DNA of 55,095 bases from a virus, in IMG/VR virus record IMGVR_UViG_3300009149_008416, positions 1 to 55,095 of that record; one strand, 5' to 3'. Below are positions 43,628 to 53,654 of this stretch, one piece after another. Made by a program: the position numbers and the translations under genes. The notes under the pieces are model-generated. The model did no database searches. It was not told where the DNA came from and worked only from the letters and a program-made list of their open reading frames with translations. Positions within the stretch are counted from its first letter, which is position 1. Each line of letters starts with the position of its first letter.

Positions 43628-45259
43628 ATGATACGTTCTAAAAAAATAATTGAATTAAAAAATATTGAAGAAGCAGTTCTTAAAAGTGCTTCCAATTACG
43701 GAAGGATTATTCCGGAAATTAGATTTTTTATGCTTGATGCCAACGAATTTATATCTCTTCTTGAAAAAAATGTTTATCCAACAAGTCCAATGAATGTATG
43801 GGAAGGAAAAAATGTTATTAAAAGACGTTTTATGAGTGATATTGGTAGAGAAACAGGACTTTATTATGAAGTCGTTCAATGTGGTAATCCTTCATATGCT
43901 TATCTTAATGAAAATAATTCATTTACTACTCAGGCATCTGTGATGTCCCATGTTATAGGTCATTGTGAATTTTCTGAATTAAATATTATGAAGAATTCTA
44001 ATCTATACAGAACAGAGTATGTTATGTATTTAACCAAAAAAATAGAAAATTCAGTTAAAAATATGGGTTTCAATAATTACACAAAATATTGGAATGCATG
44101 TGAGTCTATTATTCCGCTTGTTAATCCAAATTCTCAATATAATTTAGATAATTCTATAGAAACTGAATTTTCTGAAGTTAAACAATCATCTCTTGAAGAA
44201 GAAAAGCAAGAAAGACAAATGTTCAAGGGATATTCTTCTACATTAGATTCTATATTAAGTCCTCTTAATTCAAATGAAATATATAAAGAAGATCAAGATA
44301 ATAAAAATAAAAGAGAAACAATAAGCCGACATGGATATAAATTGAAGGCTCCTTGTCAGGATGTTCTTGGTTTTCTTAAACGTTTTGCTCCTGCCAGTGA
44401 AAATGAAACAAATATTATGGAATATATGTATTTTGTGGCTAGACATCATGATTTTGTAGTAAAAACACAAATTATGAATGAGGGTTGGGCAATGTATTGG
44501 GAAAAGAAAATTATGATGGATCTCTTTTCTGAAAAAATAGTTCCTGATGTTATTGATTATTGCAGAATTTTTTCTGCTGTTTGTAAACCTAGACCATTTT
44601 TTGTTAGAAATCCATATCATGTTGGATATTATATGTGGAATCATATTGAAGATCTATATAGAAAAGGAAAAATTTCTCTTAATTTTTCTGAAGAAAAAGA
44701 AAGACTAAAAAAAGATGAATGGAATAATGGCGGAACAGATAACCCAATAGAAAAAATGGATCATTTAGTTAAAACTATTACTGATTATGAATTTTTAAGA
44801 AGATTTTTAGATAAGGAGCTTATAGATAAATTATATTTGAATAGAATAACTACAGATGAAGCTTTTACTTATGGATTTCTTTCACCAGAAAATCATGACA
44901 AAATAGTTAAAACAGACAAAAAATATGTATATCTTTCTCAAGATTGGGTTAAGAAACAAATGCTTAATTTTTTTGTAGATTTTTATAGACCTTTAGTATA
45001 TATTATTGATACTAATTTTTTAGATGGAGGTTTACTTCTTTTTCATAGACATAAAGGAAGAGATTTAAAAGAAAGTTGGATTCCTCCGACTTTAGGAAAT
45101 ATTAATACAATTTGGAAAGCACCAGTACATTTAATTACTGGCAAATATATATATAAAGTTTCTGGAAAGGAAGCTATAAGAAAAGAAATAGCACCAGTTG
45201 ATTTTAATGTTATTAAAGAGAGAATGTTTGAAAATAAAAAACCATTCAAGGCGGAATAA
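43628..45259 (+). CDS. spoVR: SpoVR family protein
   Basis: A 543-residue protein, close to the size of bacterial SpoVR/YcgB proteins. The family signature is clear: YYEVVQCGNPSYAYLNENNS, MSHVIGHCEFSELN, VARHHDFVVKTQIMNEGWAM (about residue 268), PRPFFVRNPYHVGYYMWNHI and IDTNFLDGGLLLFHRHKGRD. In Bacillus subtilis SpoVR affects spore cortex formation; in Enterobacteria ycgB is a stress gene of the RpoS regulon next in function to prkA (yeaG) and yeaH. The molecular activity is unknown. TTGGAG precedes the ATG. The PrkA-like gene follows two bases after the stop, so the pairing seen in bacteria is retained here. Confidence 0.92.
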   Translation: MIRSKKIIELKNIEEAVLKSASNYGRIIPEIRFFMLDANEFISLLEKNVYPTSPMNVWEGKNVIKRRFMSDIGRETGLYYEVVQCGNPSYAYLNENNSFTTQASVMSHVIGHCEFSELNIMKNSNLYRTEYVMYLTKKIENSVKNMGFNNYTKYWNACESIIPLVNPNSQYNLDNSIETEFSEVKQSSLEEEKQERQMFKGYSSTLDSILSPLNSNEIYKEDQDNKNKRETISRHGYKLKAPCQDVLGFLKRFAPASENETNIMEYMYFVARHHDFVVKTQIMNEGWAMYWEKKIMMDLFSEKIVPDVIDYCRIFSAVCKPRPFFVRNPYHVGYYMWNHIEDLYRKGKISLNFSEEKERLKKDEWNNGGTDNPIEKMDHLVKTITDYEFLRRFLDKELIDKLYLNRITTDEAFTYGFLSPENHDKIVKTDKKYVYLSQDWVKKQMLNFFVDFYRPLVYIIDTNFLDGGLLLFHRHKGRDLKESWIPPTLGNINTIWKAPVHLITGKYIYKVSGKEAIRKEIAPVDFNVIKERMFENKKPFKAE

Positions 45260-45260
45260 A

Positions 45261-47747
45261 ATGAATTTTGATTATAAAAAGTTTTTAGTAAATCCAAAAT
45301 CTGATTCTGAGACTTTTTCAGAATTTATGAAAAATATGGTTGAGAATCCGAAAGTTTATCTTTATACTTCTCCATCTCTTGTTTCAGATGCTATTAGAAG
45401 TTTCGGTTATAAAATAGTTGTTAGAAGTGGAGAGCCTGTTATTAATTATGATATATTTTCTGATCCCTTTTCAGATGGAATTAATGCTATTTATGGACAA
45501 GAGTTTTGTATAGATAAAATTCTTGATATTGTAGACTCAGCAGATCAAGAATCTGTTCCTAGACGAGGCATAATTCTTGTTGGACCTCCATCAAGTGGAA
45601 AAACAAATATTATTGACATGATTACGAGGGGTCTTGAAGAATATACAAGGAAGGAAAATGTTAAAGTATGTTCATTTTCTATAATTTTTGAAGATGATGG
45701 AAAGAAATTTATTTATCGTTCACCATTTATGCATCATCCTATTTTATTAATTCCTATAACATCTGAGAATAAAGGAAAGATTATTTATCCAAGAAAAGAG
45801 TTTTTAACTGAGTTAGAAAATAATAATAATGAATTTTCAATTCCAAATTATTATAAAAATGCTACTTTAGATAAAGTAACATTAAATATATTAGATCATT
45901 TAATATTATCTTATGGTATGACATATTCAGAAATATTAGAAAATTATATATTTGTAGATAGAACTAATTTTTCTATAGCTCAGGGAAGAGGAATTGCTAA
46001 TATTGATGATATGAAAAAACTTATAGCACAAACTAAGTCAATTCGAATTGGTTCTTCTTTTAAAGAAATTTTAGATAAATTTATTCCTGGCATGGATATT
46101 TATACATATGAAGGATCATTAGTTTCTTCTAACAGGGGGATTCTTCATATTCATGATGCGTTTAATAAGGAAAAAACCGAAGATGCATACCGCCCGCTTC
46201 TTATGCTTTTAGGAAGTGGAAAAATATCTGTTGAAGCAACTCAAACTTTTTTAGATACAACTGTTTTTATAACTACAAATTTGGAAGAAATGTCAAATCT
46301 TGAAGAAGAATTAACATCAAAGAAATTATTGGATAGAGTAGAAAAAGTACCTGTTAATTATCTTATTGATGCTAATTCTGAAATGGAAATATTAAATAGA
46401 GATATGGTTGTAATTAAAGATAAATATGATATCGATCCGAATTTAATAAGAGTTGCATCTTATTATTCAGTTATGACTAGACTATTTCCCACAAAAAAAA
46501 CAGATAGTGATTTGCCAAAAAATTGGACTCAGGAGAAAAAAGATTTTTATAAAATACTTCCTCCTGAAAAGAAACTTCTTATTTATTCATCGCAATGTCG
46601 TGATCCAATAAAAACGATCAATTCTTTACCCCCATTACATCAATTTAAAAATGAATGTTCAAAATTAGGCATAGATTTGAATAATCCGGAATCTTATAAA
46701 GATAAAGTTCATATTAATAGTGATGCTATCCCTTTAGAAGAGACGGGATTATTTTCAAATGAACAAATTAAGATGGTTGATGATGAATTTATGAGAATTT
46801 TAATTAGAGAAAATAAGATGTCTGAAGGAAAGTATGGAATGAGTGTTCGGCAACTTCAAAATGTTATGCGAGACACAATCGCATCATCTGACGGAAGAAA
46901 AGTAACTGTTCCTCAATTTATAAAACAATTGACAAAAATTGTAATAGAAGGTTCAACTGTTCATTATTGGTTGAATGATAAATATATTTCTCAAATGACA
47001 AATAATCTAACTATTGAGGAAAGAATGATAGGTGATATTATATTTGATGAAACAGATGGTATGTATGGTGATTATGCAGAAATGATAGATCTTGTGACTG
47101 CATTGTATAATGAAATTATTAAGAAAGAGATAATAATAGCATCAGTAAACAGAGATCCTAAAAAGATAGAGGTAGATTTAAGACGCTATTTGCAATATGT
47201 TTTGTTATATAGGGCATCTAATAATAAATCATTTTCTAAAGTTTTAATAGATAAATTTTCATTTATAGACCCTATAAAAGGAAGTAGAGTTGATTCATAT
47301 GATTCAAAATTTATGCAATCAATTGAATCAATATTATATTCGAAAAATATTGCTTCTGATGAACAGTGTGAAGATTTTAGAAATTCTATGGCTGAAAAGT
47401 TTTTTAAATTAAAAGATTCTGGAGAATTAAAAATAGGAGAAAATAATTCAATTATTAATTCATCAAATGATGGATTAAAACTCTGTTTCGCACAAGAATA
47501 TTCATCATTATTATCGCATAACCGCGTTATGGATGATATTAATATAAATCTTCTTGAAGAAGCTTTTTATTATAAATATAACTCTCCTTCTAAATATAAT
47601 AAATGTACAACTAGAATCCGTGAAATGGTAGATATGATTATAAATAATATGATTAAAAATAATGGATATTCTAAAGATATGGCTTTAGAAACGGTAATTT
47701 ACGCATTAACAGAACAAGTTATTAATTTCGCTGAAATTTTAAGTTAA
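45261..47747 (+). CDS. PrkA-like AAA+ protein, first copy
   Basis: An 828-residue protein starting at ATG 45261 (AAGGCGGA ahead). The N-terminal half is a PrkA-type AAA domain: FSDGINAIYGQEFCIDKILD, Walker A ILVGPPSSGKT near residue 108, SSNRGILHIHDAF near residue 290 (the PrkA NxRGxLEF-like motif) and TVFITTNLEEM near 334. PrkA (about 640 residues in bacteria) was described as a serine kinase and later as an AAA+ protease-like protein, so its activity is debated. The C-terminal region is longer than usual and not recognised. It is one of two tandem copies after spoVR. Confidence 0.85.
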   Translation: MNFDYKKFLVNPKSDSETFSEFMKNMVENPKVYLYTSPSLVSDAIRSFGYKIVVRSGEPVINYDIFSDPFSDGINAIYGQEFCIDKILDIVDSADQESVPRRGIILVGPPSSGKTNIIDMITRGLEEYTRKENVKVCSFSIIFEDDGKKFIYRSPFMHHPILLIPITSENKGKIIYPRKEFLTELENNNNEFSIPNYYKNATLDKVTLNILDHLILSYGMTYSEILENYIFVDRTNFSIAQGRGIANIDDMKKLIAQTKSIRIGSSFKEILDKFIPGMDIYTYEGSLVSSNRGILHIHDAFNKEKTEDAYRPLLMLLGSGKISVEATQTFLDTTVFITTNLEEMSNLEEELTSKKLLDRVEKVPVNYLIDANSEMEILNRDMVVIKDKYDIDPNLIRVASYYSVMTRLFPTKKTDSDLPKNWTQEKKDFYKILPPEKKLLIYSSQCRDPIKTINSLPPLHQFKNECSKLGIDLNNPESYKDKVHINSDAIPLEETGLFSNEQIKMVDDEFMRILIRENKMSEGKYGMSVRQLQNVMRDTIASSDGRKVTVPQFIKQLTKIVIEGSTVHYWLNDKYISQMTNNLTIEERMIGDIIFDETDGMYGDYAEMIDLVTALYNEIIKKEIIIASVNRDPKKIEVDLRRYLQYVLLYRASNNKSFSKVLIDKFSFIDPIKGSRVDSYDSKFMQSIESILYSKNIASDEQCEDFRNSMAEKFFKLKDSGELKIGENNSIINSSNDGLKLCFAQEYSSLLSHNRVMDDININLLEEAFYYKYNSPSKYNKCTTRIREMVDMIINNMIKNNGYSKDMALETVIYALTEQVINFAEILS

Positions 47748-47763
47748 TAGGAGAGTAAAAATT

Positions 47764-49986
47764 ATGCATGAAAAATTAAAAAGTATTTTTGGGGACAAGG
47801 ATGCTCATTACACTGATAATAAAGAAGTGATTTCATTTGATGAATATATTGATGTTGTTATTGAAAAACCATGGGTGAGCAGAAATATGTTTCAACTTTT
47901 GCACGACATGATTGTTTCAAGTGGTGTAGTTCATAAACTTACTCCTGGTAAGCCACCAACTCATAAATATAACTTTTTTGAAGATTCTAAATATGTTGGA
48001 GATTTTGTTGTTTTTGGTCAACAAAAAGCAAAAGAGAATCTTGTTGAAAGAGTTTATAACGCTTCTAGAAAAAATGAAGCTTCAAAAAGATTATGGATTT
48101 TACTTGGACCTCCTGGTTCAGCAAAAAGTAGATCAATGGAAGCAATTAAGACTGGTCTTAATAGATATTCTAAAATGGAAGAAGGAAAAACATATACTTT
48201 GCTTCTTCCAACCATAAATCCAAAACTTAAAAGTAGATCTATGTTTGAAGAGAATGGAATTTATTATATACAATCACCGTGCTTTGAAAGACCATTGCAA
48301 ATTATTTCAATAGATAAAAGAACAGAATTTCTTAATGCCCTTAATAGTTCTGTTGATCAATCATCTATGGAATTATTTCTTGAAACACATAAACATTATG
48401 ATAATGGATTTTCAGTAGATATTGATGGAATTATGTCTCCTGCATCTCAATTTATTGTAGAAGAATTTATGAAAGATAAAAATTTGTCTTTTTCTGAAAT
48501 GCTTGGATATCTTAAGGCTAAGAGAATGATATTTGATGCTAAAACAAAAACCGGCATTGGGTCTTATACTCCAAGAGATGAAAAAAGTCAGGAAGCAGGT
48601 TCTTTAGTTGGAAATATTGATTATACTTTACTTCCACAATTTGGTAGTGAATCTCATCCTTTGGTCCATGATTATAAAGGTGAACTTTGTGTTGGTGCTA
48701 ATGGATTTGTTGAAATTCATGAAATATTAAAGCTTTCAGATAGATTTTTATATGAGTTGCTTTTTGCAACACATGATAGATTTTTTAAGCCTGAAGGTCA
48801 GCCACCTATTCCATTTAATGGTGTTATTATAGGTCATACTAATTTTCATGAATATAATATGTTCCAACAAAATGAGGCTTTTGAGGCTCTGCGAAAGAGA
48901 ACTATGTTTATTGAAATGCCATTTTCAACAAATTTTAGAGAAGAAGAAAAAATATATTCATTCACATATTCTAATGAAGCAAGAAGTTGGAATAAAAATC
49001 AAAAATATACTGCTCATGTAGCTCCTCATAGTTTAGAATTGCTTAGTTTGGCTGCTGTAATGTCTAGATTATATGATTCAAAGAAAACTAAAGATTTACA
49101 GTTAATTCAAAAAGCATTAATTTATGCTGGTAGAGTTGATACTGGAGTAGATAATAATATGGCAAATAGTATTATTGATGAATTTAAGTATACAAAACCA
49201 TCTGAAGGGACATTTGGTCTTGATCCAAGATTTATACAAAATACTTTTGAGACAACTGAACACTTTCAGATAAATGAGTTTCTTGCTAATATTGATAAGC
49301 TTAATAAAGAAGGTGGAGATCAGACAATGTTGGATTCTATATCGTTAAGAAATCCATGTGTTACTCCATTGGATATTTTACTTAAAATGGAAAATGATAT
49401 TAAAGATAATTATGCTCTAAATAAAAATTTGCTTCAGAAATATACTGAAAATGTTATTCCTCAAGCAAAAAGATGGATTTATTCTCAAATAGCTAATGAT
49501 GTATATAGTTCAATTCTAAGAGATGATACTATAATTGAGAATACTTGGAAAAAATATACTGACCATGTTCGTGCTTTTGCTCATAATACAACAGTCAAAC
49601 ATGAAATTACTCAAAAAGATGTTAAGCCAGATGAAAAATTTATGAGATCAATTGAAGAGTATATTGGTGTGCCAGACAGGGAAGTATTTAGAAAAGAACT
49701 TAGTGATGCGATTTCAAGTGTTGGACATTTAGTATTGCTTAAGGATGAGCCATCTTATCAAGCAGCTATTAAAAAATATGTATTTGAAAATGAGTTCAAG
49801 TCAGGAGAAAATATGAAGCTTTTGGGTTGGATTAAGAGCGGTTTTTCGTCTGCCGACGCTAACTCAAAGGAACAAGAACAATTGAATGATACTATTAAGT
49901 ATTTAATGGATAACATGGGCTACTGTGGCAAATGTGCTCACCAGGCGCTTGTGATTACAGCTAACTCTTCTTCAATTGTTGAGTAA
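47764..49986 (+). CDS. PrkA-like AAA+ protein, second copy
   Basis: A 740-residue protein, TAGGAGAG before its ATG. PrkA features are stronger than in the first copy: VVFGQQKAKENLVERV, Walker A LLGPPGSAKS near residue 115, GANGFVEIHEILKL near 310, and FNGVIIGHTNFHEYNMFQQN near 356, matching the PrkA FDGxxxxHSNxxEW motif. PFSTNFREEEKIYSF fits the segment that follows in PrkA. A C-terminal region of about 250 residues ends with a CGKCAHQA Cys pair. The two copies differ in length and sequence, suggesting different partners rather than a recent duplicate. Confidence 0.88.
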   Translation: MHEKLKSIFGDKDAHYTDNKEVISFDEYIDVVIEKPWVSRNMFQLLHDMIVSSGVVHKLTPGKPPTHKYNFFEDSKYVGDFVVFGQQKAKENLVERVYNASRKNEASKRLWILLGPPGSAKSRSMEAIKTGLNRYSKMEEGKTYTLLLPTINPKLKSRSMFEENGIYYIQSPCFERPLQIISIDKRTEFLNALNSSVDQSSMELFLETHKHYDNGFSVDIDGIMSPASQFIVEEFMKDKNLSFSEMLGYLKAKRMIFDAKTKTGIGSYTPRDEKSQEAGSLVGNIDYTLLPQFGSESHPLVHDYKGELCVGANGFVEIHEILKLSDRFLYELLFATHDRFFKPEGQPPIPFNGVIIGHTNFHEYNMFQQNEAFEALRKRTMFIEMPFSTNFREEEKIYSFTYSNEARSWNKNQKYTAHVAPHSLELLSLAAVMSRLYDSKKTKDLQLIQKALIYAGRVDTGVDNNMANSIIDEFKYTKPSEGTFGLDPRFIQNTFETTEHFQINEFLANIDKLNKEGGDQTMLDSISLRNPCVTPLDILLKMENDIKDNYALNKNLLQKYTENVIPQAKRWIYSQIANDVYSSILRDDTIIENTWKKYTDHVRAFAHNTTVKHEITQKDVKPDEKFMRSIEEYIGVPDREVFRKELSDAISSVGHLVLLKDEPSYQAAIKKYVFENEFKSGENMKLLGWIKSGFSSADANSKEQEQLNDTIKYLMDNMGYCGKCAHQALVITANSSSIVE

Positions 49987-49998
49987 GGATAGTGAATA

Positions 49999-52590
49999 AT
50001 GAAATTAATTAATAAAACAGAAACAACTTTAATATTCAATGATATTAATTTAGTACTGGTATATGATAAAGACGGAAAAGGTGTTGATGTGGAAGATTAT
50101 GATATTAAAAATTCTCCAACACTAAAACACTATATAGATAGAGGTCTCGTGGAAGTTAATAAACCAGATGAAGATAATGTTGTATATCGATCAATAAAAA
50201 ATAGACAAGAAGTTGTAGATAGGCAATTAAAAGAGCCTACTAAGATTAAGAAAAACAGTGAGCAATCAGAAAGTTCTAACTCAGACATTATTTTAGGTGG
50301 AGAAACGAAAGTGATATCATCTAGGGTTTATAGGGTTCCCGAGACCTCTTCTATTGACAAATTTAGAAATACAGGAAAGATGGATATATCTTATTGTGGC
50401 CCATGTTTTTCTGGTGATACAATAGTTATTATCACAGATGGTGTTAAATTTATTAAAGATGTTGAAATAAATGATCGCGTTCTAACTCATAATGGGAATT
50501 GGAAAAGTGTAACAGGAAAGCACATAAAGTTTTATAATTCATCCATGTTATCTATAAAGCCTAATTTATTTAATGGAATTAGTATAAATTGTACTCCAAA
50601 CCATAGATTTTATATCAAAAACATAGAAGAAATAAAATGGAAAAAAGCAAGATCAATATCTTCTGAAGATTCTTTTATTATTCCTCCAATTTCATTTGAG
50701 AGTGAGAAAAAATTTATTCTACTTTCAGACTATGTTAAAATAGATTTTGATGAATTGCAAGATGGTTTTTGTTCTGTAATTAAACTTACCGATGGTTTTC
50801 TTAATATTATATGGGAATATATTAACTCTGGAGAAATAATAGGTGATTCAGAAGTTTCTTTTAAGATTAATAAATATTTCTTTTTTGAGTTTATGTCATT
50901 AATGAGAGAAATTTTTGGTGTTAGTTCGGTTAAGTATGTAGAGTATGAAAAATATTTTAAATATACTTGTCATTCTTTTTCGTTAGTTAAATTTTTTGAA
51001 TATTTTTGCGGTTCAGAATTTAAGAAGATTCCATCATTTATATTTAAGAAAAATATATCAAAAAGATTTTTGAAGTTAATACTTTTTGAAAAAGAAGCAA
51101 ATAAAAAAGGAACAATTGTTATATATTCCAGACATCCATTGATTGCCTGGGGCATTAGACTTTTACTTCTTGAATCATCTATTGTATCATCAATTCAGTA
51201 TATCCCATCAAGAAAAAATTATTGTGTATCATTTTCTTTAAAAAAATTCTTTAAGACATTAAAAGATAATAATTTGGTTGATGAATCATTTAAATGGGAG
51301 GATACAACGGTTAAAAATAGACCGGCAACTTATGATTTTACTGATAATGGAATATATGTGCCATTTTATGATATGAAACCAGGAGAATATTCTGAATATG
51401 TTTATAATCTTGATGTTGAAGATGACAATTCATATACTGCTGGTTTTTGTTCTGTTCATAATTGTTATGATGCAGGAGGCTATGCTAAAATGAACAGAAA
51501 TTATATGTTCGGATTATCTAAAAAAGATGATGTTAATTTAAAACTTGATTTACCAAAAGATTTATCAATAAGAAAACAAGTTGAAGAGGAATTAGTTAAT
51601 AAGCTTGATGAATTAAGAAAAAACAAAGTTGGTGAAAATGTGGTAAAAATTTATGGAAGTACGGCAACAGGACCGATGACGGGCAGATATAATATTTTGT
51701 ATACAATGATGGAAACTGAAAAAGTACATCCTCAATATATTGAAAAATGTAACATGGCTAATGAATTATGGTTGCCTACCGATTGGTGCATAGAAAAATT
51801 TAAAGAAAGCGGTGCTCGTTCAAAGATTTATAAGATGCCAATAGGAGTTGATTTTGAGAATTATGTCGAAGGTAAACCTCCAGTAACGTTTGGTGGCAAA
51901 GAGAATGGCTTTATATTCTTAACGGTATTTGGTTGGAGTCTTCGTAAGGGTTATGATATACTTTTACAGTCTTATTATGAGGAATTTTCTAAAAATGATG
52001 ATGTAACTCTTGTTATATGTAGTAGATTTGCTGGCAAGACTGATAAAACATCAAAACAAGTAATTAAAGATAATATTAAGACAATAGAACAATCTGTTAA
52101 AAAATTAAATAAACCAAAACCTCCACTCTTAATAGCTGATGTTATACCAGAGAAGATGATGGGAAGTTTATATAATTCTGCTCATGCATACATATGCATT
52201 TCTAGGGGTGAGGGATTTGGCATGCCTTTTTGCGAGGCCAGTTTATGTGGTTTACCTGTTATAGCTTCTAATTATTCTGGACAGAAAGATTTTCTTAATT
52301 ATGATAATTCATTTTTAGTGGAACCGGAAGGATGTCAAGTAAATCCAGGGGCAGAATGGGTTTCATATTATTATACTGATATGCCAATGGCTTATTTTGG
52401 TAGAGATTCTATTGATCAAACAAGGGCACATATGAGATATGTATATGAAAATTATGCGCTTGCAAAGGATAGAAATAGGAAATTACAGAAGTTTATAAAA
52501 GAAAACTATGATTGGAATAAATGTGTTAACAGGATGTACGATAGATTAAAAATAATCTATTCAGAAATTAAACATAGAGGTGAAAAATGA
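49999..52590 (+). CDS. GT4 glycosyltransferase precursor with an intein
   Basis: An 863-residue precursor; splicing out 50404-51462 leaves about 510 residues. Residues 1-130 form a non-GT N-terminal region of unknown role. The GT-B enzyme starts at SYCGP-CYDAGGYAKMNRNY, the N-terminal donor/acceptor loop. It continues with VFGWSLRKGYDILLQSYYEE and the EGFGMPFCEASLCGLPVIAS motif, whose E-x7-E is typical of GT4 retaining transferases. The sugar and acceptor are unknown; phage GTs modify DNA bases, virion proteins or host glycans. It is followed by a gene coupled through an ATGA overlap. Confidence 0.88.
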   Translation: MKLINKTETTLIFNDINLVLVYDKDGKGVDVEDYDIKNSPTLKHYIDRGLVEVNKPDEDNVVYRSIKNRQEVVDRQLKEPTKIKKNSEQSESSNSDIILGGETKVISSRVYRVPETSSIDKFRNTGKMDISYCGPCFSGDTIVIITDGVKFIKDVEINDRVLTHNGNWKSVTGKHIKFYNSSMLSIKPNLFNGISINCTPNHRFYIKNIEEIKWKKARSISSEDSFIIPPISFESEKKFILLSDYVKIDFDELQDGFCSVIKLTDGFLNIIWEYINSGEIIGDSEVSFKINKYFFFEFMSLMREIFGVSSVKYVEYEKYFKYTCHSFSLVKFFEYFCGSEFKKIPSFIFKKNISKRFLKLILFEKEANKKGTIVIYSRHPLIAWGIRLLLLESSIVSSIQYIPSRKNYCVSFSLKKFFKTLKDNNLVDESFKWEDTTVKNRPATYDFTDNGIYVPFYDMKPGEYSEYVYNLDVEDDNSYTAGFCSVHNCYDAGGYAKMNRNYMFGLSKKDDVNLKLDLPKDLSIRKQVEEELVNKLDELRKNKVGENVVKIYGSTATGPMTGRYNILYTMMETEKVHPQYIEKCNMANELWLPTDWCIEKFKESGARSKIYKMPIGVDFENYVEGKPPVTFGGKENGFIFLTVFGWSLRKGYDILLQSYYEEFSKNDDVTLVICSRFAGKTDKTSKQVIKDNIKTIEQSVKKLNKPKPPLLIADVIPEKMMGSLYNSAHAYICISRGEGFGMPFCEASLCGLPVIASNYSGQKDFLNYDNSFLVEPEGCQVNPGAEWVSYYYTDMPMAYFGRDSIDQTRAHMRYVYENYALAKDRNRKLQKFIKENYDWNKCVNRMYDRLKIIYSEIKHRGEK
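50404..51462 (+). other. Intein in glycosyltransferase, with degenerate endonuclease region
   Basis: About 353 residues beginning CFSGDTIVIITDGVKFIKDV and ending FCSVHN before a Cys extein residue. Block B is NCTPNHRFYI. No clear LAGLIDADG pair remains in the middle; the region looks like a decayed endonuclease. Splicing residues are intact. Confidence 0.92.
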
Positions 52591-53369
52591 AGCCTTTCGT
52601 TCTTTTAGATATTGATACAATGGAATTAATTTTAGTAATAAAAAATACCGTTAAAAGAATAAAAGTATCAGAATTGGATGGTGCTGAAGATTTTATAGAC
52701 GAATTTTATAGACATTTTAAAGAAATGAATTTTGTCCCAAAATATAACATAATGAACAGAAAAGAATTTGTCGATCTTGTGGCCGGTTTGAAAAATATGA
52801 AAAAAGCAGAAATAGTAGAAGAAGATTTGCCTCTTATAGAACATAAAATTATTGAGAGAAATCAGATCTTAGAAGAAGAAAATACTAATGAAAATGCAAC
52901 ATTAGTAAGATCGAATACTGACAGAAAAATATCTATAGATGATTTACAGATGCGTTTTGACGAACCTTATGATTATTATGACTTGTCTGTTTTTGATAAA
53001 GAACGAATAGATAAATCGAACCAGCTTAAATTTTTTCTTGATAGAAAAATGTTAGTTATGACAACTATGGATGAAATTACAAAAATTAGAGGAAAGCTTA
53101 TTGCTAAAAAAGAGCAGGAGAAAAGGGAAAGACAGGAAAATCTTATCGTTAATCGAAAAGAGGTTATGGGTGAAGAGGAAGGAATATTGATAAGTTCAGA
53201 TGATTATAGAAATGCTGATACAAATATGTCTGGAGGAATGAATTCAGGAAATGTATCAAGTGAAGAAATGTCAGAAGCAAAGGTTGCTATTGCAGACATG
53301 TTTTCATCTGGTGTTGCGGTTGATGGCGATGAATCAAAGAGTATTGATGAACTTTTAAGGAGGGCATAA
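52587..53369 (+). CDS. Hypothetical protein
   Basis: A 260-residue acidic protein, starting at an ATGA overlap with the glycosyltransferase gene, which suggests coupled translation. Residues 1-75 look folded (LLDIDTMELILVIKNTVKRI). Residues 80-240 are charged and helical with an RQEN-rich coiled-coil-like stretch near 185-195. Not recognised. Confidence 0.65.
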   Translation: MKPFVLLDIDTMELILVIKNTVKRIKVSELDGAEDFIDEFYRHFKEMNFVPKYNIMNRKEFVDLVAGLKNMKKAEIVEEDLPLIEHKIIERNQILEEENTNENATLVRSNTDRKISIDDLQMRFDEPYDYYDLSVFDKERIDKSNQLKFFLDRKMLVMTTMDEITKIRGKLIAKKEQEKRERQENLIVNRKEVMGEEEGILISSDDYRNADTNMSGGMNSGNVSSEEMSEAKVAIADMFSSGVAVDGDESKSIDELLRRA

Positions 53370-53640
53370 TGAATGTGTCATTTATAACGATTCGATTAAA
53401 TTTTTTGGGATCTATGCTATAACTCAAAGAGATATAGACAACGTTCAAAAACAACTTTCACAGTTAAATAATGATACTGACCTTATTATTGCAACTAAAA
53501 ATCATTTTGATTTTTTTCCTATAAAAAAAGGAAACTTATATAATAACATCGAATATATTGAAGGAATTAACGAACAAACATGCGAACATAGTGCAAGAGA
53601 TGTGTTTGATTATAACGATTTGATAAATTATTTTGAATAA
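53369..53640 (+). pseudogene. Small gene with apparent one-base frameshift just after its start
   Basis: AAGGAGGGC lies ahead of ATG 53369 (overlapping the previous TAA), but that frame stops after 17 codons. The reading frame from 53371 is open for 89 codons (YNDSIKFFGIYAITQRDIDN and onward to YNDLINYFE) and ends at TAA 53638-53640. One extra base after ATGAA would join start and body, giving about 90 residues beginning MKCVIYND or MNCVIYND. This looks like a recent deletion in a short A-run, a sequencing error or a programmed shift. The product is not recognised. Confidence 0.6.
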
Positions 53641-53654
53641 AAGGGAGAATAAAA

